Program-made: the position numbers and the translations under genes
From: JAPLXD01 sp041661585
GTDB taxonomy: Bacteria > Patescibacteriota > Minisyncoccia > Moranbacterales > UBA11712
Direction of reading: 5' to 3'
Length of the DNA stretch: 16,421 bases
NCBI GenBank assembly: GCA_041661585.1
Contig: JBAZUC010000015.1
Span: 1-16,421 of the forward strand
Notes under the pieces: generated by a model
The model's database searches: none
What the model was told of the DNA's origin: nothing
Seen by the model: only the letters and a program-made list of their open reading frames with translations
Shown here: piece by piece, positions 1 through 5,738 of the stretch
Numbering within the stretch: the stretch's first letter is position 1
How the letters are laid out: every line of letters begins with the position of its first letter

Positions 1-1
1 G

Positions 2-607
2 TTTGTCTTGGCTCTTGCGATTGATCCGGCTGGGTCGGAGGAGATATTCGGCGGGACGACGGAAGGCCAGATAATTTTTTCGGACAATAGCGGTGATTCA
101 TGGCAAAATTCATACAAGGCTCAAGGAGGAGTGTTCAAAATAGCGATTGATTCCATGAATTCAAACCTTGCATATTTTGCGGTGAGCCAGGGCGGTCTTC
201 TGCGGACCAGAGATGGCGGAAAGAACTTTGAAAATCTTGGAGAAAAGAATGTATTCAGTACCCAGCAGCAATTTGGAAGTCCTGTGGTGATCACAACTGA
301 TCCGAACAAGACGAACTGGATCTATGCTGGCACGACCACGGGATTGTTCCGAAGCAAAAATGAAGGGGATAGCTGGGAGACATTGAAAGTGCTCAACAGT
401 CCCCAAGAAAATGCCATCAGAGGAATCGCGATAAATCCTCAAAACTCGGACGAAATCATATATGGAGCGGCGCAGGCTTTCTATAAATCCGTGGATGGCG
501 GCCAGAGTTGGGCGACGACACAGCTCAACGGAAGCCGGACACTCGAAACTGTCGCGTACAATAAACAAAATCCCGGAATAATTTATGCCGGGATGAACAA
601 GAGGTAG
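2..607 (+). CDS. Asp-box (BNR) beta-propeller protein, 3' part
   Basis: This is the C-terminal part of a gene whose start lies upstream of the window: the frame is open from base 2 and no convincing start codon is present (the TTG at 8 is internal). About 200 residues are visible. Four Asp-box-like motifs (S/T-x-D/N-x-G-x-x-W/F) recur at roughly 45-residue spacing: SDNSGDSW, TRDGGKNF, SKNEGDSW and SVDGGQSW. Each is followed by a strand such as GLF or IIYAG. This is the signature of sialidase/BNR, Ycf48 or VPS10-like propellers. Such proteins are usually exported and bind partners or glycans; the sequence alone does not give the ligand or any enzymatic role. No sialidase catalytic residues can be assigned. 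It ends 31 bp before frr with no terminator between them, so co-transcription is possible but not shown. Confidence 0.8.
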   Translation, partial: FVLALAIDPAGSEEIFGGTTEGQIIFSDNSGDSWQNSYKAQGGVFKIAIDSMNSNLAYFAVSQGGLLRTRDGGKNFENLGEKNVFSTQQQFGSPVVITTDPNKTNWIYAGTTTGLFRSKNEGDSWETLKVLNSPQENAIRGIAINPQNSDEIIYGAAQAFYKSVDGGQSWATTQLNGSRTLETVAYNKQNPGIIYAGMNKR

Positions 608-610
608 AAA

Positions 611-635
611 ACATATAACATGTAACATGTAACAC
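611..635. repeat. AACATGTA tandem motif in the frr leader
   Basis: The gap before frr holds the motif ACATGTAAC repeated back to back, preceded by a degenerate copy (ACATATAAC) and ending in AACATGTAACAC (624-635). The same 12-mer occurs in inverted orientation at 3124-3135 in the mreB leader. It contains the palindrome ACATGT. Function is unknown; it could be a dispersed intergenic repeat or a protein-binding site. Confidence 0.5.
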
Positions 636-638
636 AAT

Positions 639-1196
639 ATGCTAAACCAAATTATCGAACAATCGCGCCCGAAGATGGAAAAGGGAATCGAACGTTTCAA
701 AGAAGAGATAAACAAGCTTCGCACCGGGCGGGCGAATTCGGCGATGGTGGAAAATTTGACGGTTGAGTATTATGGTGTGAAAAGCCCCTTGAAACAAGTG
801 GCGAGCATCAACGTACCAGAACCGCGGCTGATCGTTGTCCAGCCTTGGGATAAGGATAGTCTCGTCAACATTGAAAAAGCGATCAGTGAGGCGCAATTGG
901 GGCTCAATCCCGTGAATGACGGCCAGGTGATTCGGATTGCCATTCCCGCGCTCAATGAAGAGCGGCGGACGGAGTTGGCGCGAATGCTTGGAAAATATGC
1001 GGAAGATGCCAAGGTTACTGTGCGCCAGGCGCGCGAAGAGGCCTGGGACGAGATTCAAGATCTTGTCAAAAACGGAAAGATGGCGGAAGACGACAAATTT
1101 CGCGGAAAGGATATGCTGCAAAAAAGCGTAGACGAATACAACGGTAAGATCGAGGAGATACGCGAGAAGAAGGAGAAAGAGACGATGGAAATATAG
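639..1196 (+). CDS. frr: ribosome recycling factor (RRF)
   Basis: RRF, with EF-G, splits the post-termination ribosome so that the subunits can be reused. The product is 185 residues, exactly the usual bacterial length. Recognisable RRF blocks are KLRTGRANSAMVENLTVEYYG near residues 25-45, the INVPEPRLIVVQPWDK segment near 58-73, the LGLNPVNDGQVIRIAIP block in the middle, and the charged C-terminal helix with the RQAREEAWDEI segment. These form the three-helix domain I and the small domain II. Start ATG 639 gives the family-standard N-terminus; no Shine-Dalgarno sequence precedes it, only the AACATGTA repeat. It lies 11 bp before rseP. In many bacteria frr is followed by uppS, cdsA and dxr before rseP; here those genes are missing and the two are adjacent. 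Confidence 0.97.
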   Translation: MLNQIIEQSRPKMEKGIERFKEEINKLRTGRANSAMVENLTVEYYGVKSPLKQVASINVPEPRLIVVQPWDKDSLVNIEKAISEAQLGLNPVNDGQVIRIAIPALNEERRTELARMLGKYAEDAKVTVRQAREEAWDEIQDLVKNGKMAEDDKFRGKDMLQKSVDEYNGKIEEIREKKEKETMEI

Positions 1197-1207
1197 ATAT
1201 ATAAAAT

Positions 1208-2374
1208 ATGTTTACAGTTTTAATCTTCATAATAATTCTGGGCCTTCTTGTTTTTGTCCACGAGCTTGGACATTTTTTGGTTGCGCGGCGAAACGGAGTG
1301 ATGGCGGAAGAGTTTGGATTTGGTTTTCCTCCGAGAATATTTGGCTTGTATAAAGCGAAAAACGGCAAGAGGCGGATGGTTTGGGGTTCGAAAAATGTTG
1401 AATCAACTGACACGATATATTCAGTCAACTGGATTCCGCTTGGGGGGTTCGTGAAAATAATGGGCGAAGACGGAGAGCAGAACAAGGATCCGAAAAGTTT
1501 TGCCTCAAAAAAACCTTTCACGAGAGTGAAAATTCTGGCAGCGGGAGTGGCAATGAACTTTCTTTTGGCAGCGGTTTTGCTTTCAATTGGATATTTTGTC
1601 GGGATACCCCAGGCTGTTGAAGATACGGCGGCGGGAGCATTGAAAGATGAAAAGATTCAGATCATCGAGACGATACCGGGAGCGCCGGCTTCGCAGATGG
1701 GGATCAAAATCGGCGATCAGATCGTCGGCGCGGCCGGGGACAACGGTCAAATTGCGAGTTTCAAGACAATCGAAGATGTTCAGAATTATATAAACGCAAA
1801 TAAAGGCCAAGAAATAAATTTGGAAATAAAAAGAGGCGCTGAAATGATCAAGATCACGGGTACTCCGCGGACTGATTTTCCCGCCAGTGAAGGAGCGCTT
1901 GGGATCAGTCTCGTGAAGACCGCCCAAGTTTCCTATCCGTGGCACGAAGCTATTTGGCGGGGAGTGCGTTCAACTTTCGATCTTGCGTGGATGATCATTG
2001 TCGCGTTTGGAGGATTGCTCTGGAAATTGATCACCGGCCATTCGGTCGGAATGGATGTTTCCGGACCGGTCGGTATTGCAGTGCTCACAGGACAGGTGGC
2101 AAAGCTCGGCTTCATATATATTTTGCAATTCACGGCTGTTCTGTCCGTCAATCTTGCGATCATCAATATTTTGCCTATTCCCGCTCTTGACGGAGGACGG
2201 ATTTTGTTCATACTGATTGAAAAGCTCAAGGGGAAACCCGTGAGCCAGAAGTTCGAGGCCCGCGCCCACAACATTGGGTTCGCGCTTCTCATTTCCTTGA
2301 TGGTCTTCGTCACATTTCGCGATGTGGCGAGATTGGACGTTCTTCAAAAATTGAAAAATCTGCTGGGAGGATAG
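1208..2374 (+). CDS. rseP: RseP-family site-2 intramembrane metalloprotease
   Basis: This is a membrane-embedded zinc protease of the S2P/M50B family, which cuts single-pass membrane proteins within or next to the bilayer; in E. coli it releases sigma-E by cleaving RseA. The 388 residues show the zinc motif HELGH at 18-22 inside the first membrane segment, the G-x-GFPPRIF block that follows it, and a second membrane segment near residues 105-130. One PDZ domain lies around 130-210 (E. coli RseP has two). C-terminal membrane segments carry the third zinc ligand in NILPIPALDGG, with Asp328 in the LDG motif. A single PDZ domain and this length match the shorter RseP/RasP type. No Shine-Dalgarno sequence is visible before ATG 1208. 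The next gene starts 4 bp after its stop and uses a ribosome-binding site within the last codons of rseP, so translation is probably coupled. The natural substrate is unknown. Confidence 0.95.
   Translation: MFTVLIFIIILGLLVFVHELGHFLVARRNGVMAEEFGFGFPPRIFGLYKAKNGKRRMVWGSKNVESTDTIYSVNWIPLGGFVKIMGEDGEQNKDPKSFASKKPFTRVKILAAGVAMNFLLAAVLLSIGYFVGIPQAVEDTAAGALKDEKIQIIETIPGAPASQMGIKIGDQIVGAAGDNGQIASFKTIEDVQNYINANKGQEINLEIKRGAEMIKITGTPRTDFPASEGALGISLVKTAQVSYPWHEAIWRGVRSTFDLAWMIIVAFGGLLWKLITGHSVGMDVSGPVGIAVLTGQVAKLGFIYILQFTAVLSVNLAIINILPIPALDGGRILFILIEKLKGKPVSQKFEARAHNIGFALLISLMVFVTFRDVARLDVLQKLKNLLGG
2365..2370 (+). promoter_or_regulatory. Shine-Dalgarno GGGAGG for the 2379 microprotein
   Basis: GGGAGG lies 8 bases before the GTG at 2379, inside the final codons of rseP. 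The match to the anti-SD is strong in a window where most genes have none, which supports the 45-codon frame downstream. Confidence 0.6.
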
Positions 2375-2378
2375 GAAA

Positions 2379-2516
2379 GTGTGGAAATCTCTTGCGGTTT
2401 TGGGTCTTTGTTTTATGTTAAGGCTTGCGCTCATATTTTTAAAAATCTCAACCGCTATTCACGATTGTCATCAAAAGCTGCAGGAAAAATTAACGGAAAA
2501 ATATCCTGAAAGTTAA
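2379..2516 (+). CDS. small single-pass membrane microprotein, 45 aa
   Basis: A 45-codon frame starts at GTG 2379 and ends at TAA 2514-2516, filling almost exactly the space between rseP and the receiver gene. The start is set by GGGAGG at 2365-2370. The product begins MWKSLAVLGLCFMLRLALIF, one hydrophobic segment of about 20 residues with a single internal Arg. A polar, helix-forming tail rich in Lys, Glu and Gln follows (CHQKLQEKLTEKYPES). It has no signal-peptidase site that I can see and resembles no family I know. The position directly after rseP and 15 bp before a receiver-domain gene suggests one transcript and perhaps one function, for example as substrate or modulator of the protease; that is inference. 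A chance frame is possible, but the strong RBS, fit between neighbours and membrane-like composition argue for a real gene. Confidence 0.6.
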   Translation: MWKSLAVLGLCFMLRLALIFLKISTAIHDCHQKLQEKLTEKYPES

Positions 2517-2527
2517 AGGGGAGAGGG
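2517..2527 (+). promoter_or_regulatory. purine-rich Shine-Dalgarno for the receiver gene
   Basis: AGGGGAGAGGG ends 4 bases before ATG 2532 (its GGGGAG core is 8 bases away). It fixes the start of the receiver protein and contrasts with the core genes around it, which have no such site. Confidence 0.6.
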
Positions 2528-2531
2528 AAAA

Positions 2532-2945
2532 ATGAAAAGAGCCATTCTTCTGGTGGATGATGATCCGGATCGTTTTTTTATTGACGAATTGGAGGAGCTT
2601 GAGGGTTGTGAAATTACGACGGCGGAAACTGTTGCGGAGGCTTTGAAACTTCTTTATAAAAGTAAGTTTGAAGCCATTATTTTGGACGTTGTAATTCCCG
2701 CCGGAGAAGGATACGAGGAATATTTTTCACTTCGGCAAGATACGATGGGATGTCCGGGATTTGAGCTTGCAAGAATGATTGGTGAGGGATCTTTCGGCAA
2801 AATTACCACAATAATTCTGTCTGGATTGATTGGTGCGCCTGATTTCAGCTGGAGGATCGATAGACTGTTGAATGATCATATTTTTGCGGTTTGCAAATCT
2901 GGTTCAATCGACGAAGTGTTTAAAATTCTTTCAAGAATAAAGTAG
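2532..2945 (+). CDS. stand-alone response-regulator receiver domain
   Basis: This 137-residue protein is a CheY-like receiver with no output domain. Visible landmarks are the acidic triad near the N-terminus (LLVDDDP, Asp9-Asp11), the phospho-acceptor Asp52 in IILDVVIP, the conserved Ser97 in IILSG, and Lys122 in VCKSG with the following beta5-alpha5 end. All catalytic positions are present, so it should accept phosphate. The stretch between beta3 and alpha3 (about residues 57-76) is some 15-20 residues longer than in CheY, containing GEGYEEYFSLRQ before the usual P-G-F-E-L helix start. No histidine kinase is encoded in the window. It follows the microprotein by 15 bp, has a strong RBS, and is closed by a terminator right after its stop. 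Its partner and output are unknown; it may act through protein contacts. Confidence 0.85.
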   Translation: MKRAILLVDDDPDRFFIDELEELEGCEITTAETVAEALKLLYKSKFEAIILDVVIPAGEGYEEYFSLRQDTMGCPGFELARMIGEGSFGKITTIILSGLIGAPDFSWRIDRLLNDHIFAVCKSGSIDEVFKILSRIK

Positions 2946-2946
2946 G

Positions 2947-2981
2947 GGCGGTGCTGCATTTCGGCATCGCCTTTTTTCTTT
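2947..2981 (+). terminator. rho-independent terminator after the receiver gene
   Basis: A 9-bp GC-rich stem (2947-2955 with 2963-2971, two G-U pairs) closes a 7-nt loop and is followed by a T-run at 2972-2981. It starts 1 base after the receiver stop codon and ends the frr-rseP-microprotein-receiver transcript. Confidence 0.88.
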
Positions 2982-2994
2982 GGAAAAGCGAACT

Positions 2995-3023
2995 TTGACA
3001 CAATGCTATTTCTAAAGTAAGAT
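2995..3023 (+). promoter_or_regulatory. sigma-70 type promoter of the mre cluster
   Basis: A perfect -35 box TTGACA (2995-3000), a 17-bp spacer and a -10 box TAAGAT (3018-3023, five of six matches) lie just after the upstream terminator. Transcription would start near 3030, leaving a leader of about 115 nt before the mreB ATG. Confidence 0.75.
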
Positions 3024-3109
3024 TAGGTACTAGGAAAGGGAAAATAAATATAAAAATGGCTTGAAATTCACTTATCGTTGAAATGCTTTTTTAGGTTTGT
3101 TTGGCTATT

Positions 3110-3145
3110 GTGTTTTGCGTTGCGTGTTACATGTTTTGTGAAACT
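3110..3145. repeat. mreB leader element with inverted GTGTTACATGTT
   Basis: GTGTTACATGTT at 3124-3135 is the exact reverse complement of the 12-mer at 624-635 before frr. It lies in a TG-rich stretch (TTGTGTTTTGCGTTGCG) directly before the mreB start. The frame is open through it, which is why a longer mreB could be called from TTG 3101, but the extra residues do not look like MreB. Confidence 0.45.
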
Positions 3146-4198
3146 ATGCTTTCAAAAATTTTCGGAAAATTTTCAAAGAATATGGGGATTGATCTCGGAA
3201 CGGCCAATACTCTTGTCTATGTTGAAGGCCGGGGGATCGTCATCAACGAACCGTCGGTTGTGGCCGTGAACAAGAAAACGGGACAGATTCTCGCGATCGG
3301 AGTGGAGGCGAAAAAAATGGTCGGAAAAACTCCCTCACATATCGTCGCGACCCGTCCGCTTGTGGACGGCGTGGTTTCTGACTTTGAGGCGACGGAACAG
3401 ATGCTCCGCTACTTCATCGAAAAAGTCCACAAAGGAAGTTTTGCGTTTTTGCCGCGGCCGCAAGTCGTGATCGGAATTCCTTCGGGCGTGACGGAAGTGG
3501 AAAAACGGGCGGTTGTCGACGCGGCGGTGAACGCCGGAGCGCGGAAAGCCTATCTCGTTGACGAACCAATGGCGGCGGCGATCGGAGCGCGGCTTCCCGT
3601 GCAGGAGGCGTCAGGAAATATGATTGTTGACATCGGAGGTGGCACGACGGAAATTGCGGTGATCTCTCTGGGCGGCGTGGTCGTGTGCCGGAGTTTGCGT
3701 ATTGCGGGAGATGAGATGAACGAAGATATTATTCGCTATTCTCGCGACGAATTCAATCTTTTGCTCGGCGAAAAAACAGCCGAGGATATCAAGATCGCGA
3801 TCGGAAGCGCGTATGAGCTTGATGAAGTGCTTGAAATGCCGATGCGCGGGCGCGATCTTGTCACTGGTTTGCCAAAAGAGGTGATCGTCAATGATTCGCA
3901 AATTCGCGAAGCTATTTTCCGGTCAATAAAAATAGTTGTCAACAATATCAAATCAACGATTGAAGAAACTCCGCCCGAGCTTCTTTCCGACATTATGCAA
4001 AGGGGGATCATTCTGGCCGGCGGAGGAAGCTTGATTCGCGGTCTCGACAAATTGATCGCTGAACAGACTGATATGCCGGTGCGGGTGATGGACGATCCGC
4101 TCACGGCTGTTGCGCGAGGCACGGGAATTATTCTTGAGCACCTTGAAGAGCTGAAAGATATTTTGGCGGAAACGCAGTATGATAAAGTGAGATTTTGA
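3146..4198 (+). CDS. mreB: rod-shape-determining actin homologue MreB
   Basis: MreB polymerises into membrane-bound filaments that position the peptidoglycan elongation machinery. From ATG 3146 the product is 350 residues, the usual length. It begins with an amphipathic membrane-binding helix (MLSKIFGKFSKN). The phosphate-1 loop DLGTANT follows at 16-22, the phosphate-2 loop DIGGGTTE at 162-169 and the adenosine-binding AGGGS at 291-295. The EPMAAAIGA segment lies between the two phosphate loops. An in-frame TTG at 3101 would add 15 residues (MAIVFCVACYMFCET) encoded by the repeat-like leader; I reject that start because the helix beginning at 3146 is the normal MreB N-terminus. No clear Shine-Dalgarno sequence is present. 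It leads the mreB-mreC-mreD-mrdA cluster but is separated from mreC by a 179-bp gap filled by a long palindrome. Confidence 0.97.
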   Translation: MLSKIFGKFSKNMGIDLGTANTLVYVEGRGIVINEPSVVAVNKKTGQILAIGVEAKKMVGKTPSHIVATRPLVDGVVSDFEATEQMLRYFIEKVHKGSFAFLPRPQVVIGIPSGVTEVEKRAVVDAAVNAGARKAYLVDEPMAAAIGARLPVQEASGNMIVDIGGGTTEIAVISLGGVVVCRSLRIAGDEMNEDIIRYSRDEFNLLLGEKTAEDIKIAIGSAYELDEVLEMPMRGRDLVTGLPKEVIVNDSQIREAIFRSIKIVVNNIKSTIEETPPELLSDIMQRGIILAGGGSLIRGLDKLIAEQTDMPVRVMDDPLTAVARGTGIILEHLEELKDILAETQYDKVRF

Positions 4199-4211
4199 TG
4201 TTTCAAGGAAC

Positions 4212-4361
4212 TATTCAAAGAATTCAATTTTTCTTGAAATTTAACTCGAAGTTGATTTTAATACCAAAAAAATACTCCATAAGCGAATCTATCACGCATT
4301 TTTTTGACGAAAATCAACTTCTCAAACAAAAATTTCTGCGAAAAATTGAATTCTTTGAATA
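4212..4361. mobile_element. 150-bp MITE-like palindrome between mreB and mreC
   Basis: Almost the whole gap is one imperfect palindrome. The outer arms 4212-4233 and 4340-4361 are a perfect 22-bp inverted repeat. Inside are further perfect pairings: 4236-4242 with 4330-4336 (7 bp), 4248-4259 with 4310-4321 (12 bp) and 4265-4273 with 4298-4306 (9 bp), around a 24-nt loop at 4274-4297. About 50 base pairs form in total. The outermost bases are TA on both sides, which would fit a TA target duplication of the IS630/Tc1/mariner type. There is no coding frame. Size, terminal inverted repeats and TA ends suggest a MITE. The alternative is an RNA hairpin or attenuator that modulates expression of mreC relative to mreB. 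No T-run follows, so it is not a standard terminator. Confidence 0.55.
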
Positions 4362-4377
4362 ATAAAATAGCAATTCA

Positions 4378-5181
4378 ATGCATTTTTTTTCCCGCAAAAA
4401 CATAAAATTTTTATCAATAGTTTTTATTCTGTTGGTCTTGATATTCGTGAGTTTCCGCGGGGCGGACAATCCGCTCAAGGGATTTGTTTTGGGCATGTCA
4501 AGTCCCTTTCTCAAGGCTTTTCGAATATTTTCCGGCGGAATAGCCGACCTTTTCAATTTTTTGGGATCGATCGGAGATTTGAAGGGTGATAATGAAAAGT
4601 TGATCCAGGAAAATCAGGAACTTTTGGCGGAGAACGTGCGACTCAAAGACATTGAGAAGGAAAACGGAATTTTGAGAGAAGAATTCGGGCTTGCTCCGAA
4701 AAACAAGTTTGACCTTGAGGCTTCTTTCGTCATCGCCCAAGATCCACAAGGATTGGGAAACTATATCATCGTTGACAAAGGAAACGGCAAAGGTATAAGA
4801 ACAGGTATGCCGGCTATCGTCTCAAACGGAATTTTGGTCGGCCGAGTGACCGATGTTTATTCAAACACCGCAAAGATCACCCTCATCACCGATCCGGCGA
4901 GCGCAATCAATGCGGAAGTGCAAGGTTCCAGCTCGAAAGGTATCGTGAACGGGGAATATGGATTGGGCATCAAGATGAACATGATCTCCCAAGCACAGGA
5001 AATCAAAGAAGGCGACGGGGTGGTCACATCCGGGCTCGGCGGCGAAATGCCGAGAGGCCTGGTGATCGGAAAAATAAGCCGGGTAGATCAATCCAAAGAC
5101 AAGCTTTTTCAGGAAGCGTCGGTATTGCCGGAAGCCAACCTTTCGGACTTGAGGATTGTTTTTTTGGTAAAAAGATTTTGA
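4378..5181 (+). CDS. mreC: rod-shape-determining protein MreC
   Basis: MreC is the bitopic scaffold that links MreB to the extracytoplasmic elongasome and activates PBP2-RodA. The 267 residues have a short basic N-terminus, one membrane segment (about 11-26), a coiled coil around residues 65-105 (DLKGDNEKLIQENQELLAEN region), and the two-lobed beta-rich MreC domain. Typical segments of that domain are GNYIIVDKGNGKGIRTGMP, NGILVGRVTDVYSNTAKI, LITDPASAINAEV and GDGVVTSGLGGEMPRGLVIGKI. The start ATG 4378 gives the standard layout; no Shine-Dalgarno sequence is seen and the site lies 16 bp after the palindrome. The mreD gene starts 3 bp after its stop, so the pair is surely co-transcribed. Confidence 0.95.
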   Translation: MHFFSRKNIKFLSIVFILLVLIFVSFRGADNPLKGFVLGMSSPFLKAFRIFSGGIADLFNFLGSIGDLKGDNEKLIQENQELLAENVRLKDIEKENGILREEFGLAPKNKFDLEASFVIAQDPQGLGNYIIVDKGNGKGIRTGMPAIVSNGILVGRVTDVYSNTAKITLITDPASAINAEVQGSSSKGIVNGEYGLGIKMNMISQAQEIKEGDGVVTSGLGGEMPRGLVIGKISRVDQSKDKLFQEASVLPEANLSDLRIVFLVKRF

Positions 5182-5184
5182 GAT

Positions 5185-5733
5185 ATGAAGAATCTTGTTT
5201 TGTTCATCTTTTGCGTAGTTGCTGTTTTTCTTCAGCTATCTGTCGAGGGCAGTTTTTTTTCTTCCGGGAGAATTCCGGATCTGGCTTTGGCGCTTGTGAT
5301 AACCCTTGTTATTTCGATGGGTTTTGAGAAATCAGCGCCATGGCTCGTCTTTGCGGGACTCTTGACCGATGCCGGATCAGGAACAATTTTTGGCTCAGCA
5401 GCTCTTGCATATGTTTTCATCGGCTGGGCGATCTCACATCTTTCGGCTGTTGCGGACATCAGGTCCAGAAAAATTCTTTTTGCCGCGTCGCTTGGCGCGA
5501 TCACTGTTTTTTCCGAAATAGCAAAAGATTTGTTTCTTTGGGCAAGTTTCCGCCTCAAAGATCAATATTTGCACCAATCATTTGGAATGCACGCGAATTT
5601 TTTCAGTCTGGACTATTTTTTCAAAATAATCTATACGGTTTTGGCCGTTTATTTCATCTACTATGTGTTTCGCAGATCAAGCCGAAGGCTTTTGCAAGAA
5701 CCGATCAAATTGGCGAGGAGAAAAAGATTTTAA
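5185..5733 (+). CDS. mreD: rod-shape-determining membrane protein MreD
   Basis: MreD is a polytopic inner-membrane part of the Mre complex. The 182-residue product is almost entirely hydrophobic, with about five or six membrane segments and the family pattern of an N-terminal FLQLSVEGSFF segment, an IPDLALALVI segment and the GLLTDAGSGTIFGS loop. That loop corresponds to the conserved G-x-x-x-D-x-x-x-G region of MreD. It ends in a basic cytoplasmic tail (RRSSRRLLQEPIKLARRKRF). Sequence conservation in MreD is low; the call rests on hydropathy, length and its place between mreC (3 bp away) and mrdA (5 bp away). Confidence 0.9.
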   Translation: MKNLVLFIFCVVAVFLQLSVEGSFFSSGRIPDLALALVITLVISMGFEKSAPWLVFAGLLTDAGSGTIFGSAALAYVFIGWAISHLSAVADIRSRKILFAASLGAITVFSEIAKDLFLWASFRLKDQYLHQSFGMHANFFSLDYFFKIIYTVLAVYFIYYVFRRSSRRLLQEPIKLARRKRF

Positions 5734-5738
5734 AAAAT

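Noticed and set aside
161..724. 187-codon minus-strand frame opposite the propeller gene and frr
   Set aside because: It lies antisense to two recognised genes, crosses the repeat in the gap, and shows no protein-family features.
3101..3145. TTG start giving a 15-residue longer MreB
   Set aside because: The extra residues come from the repeat-like leader, and MreB normally begins with the amphipathic helix found at 3146.
5340..5738. In-frame extension of mrdA by 133 codons
   Set aside because: It overlaps most of mreD in a different frame, and the translation has many Cys, Arg and Phe and no PBP2 similarity. The protein opens naturally at ATG 5739.
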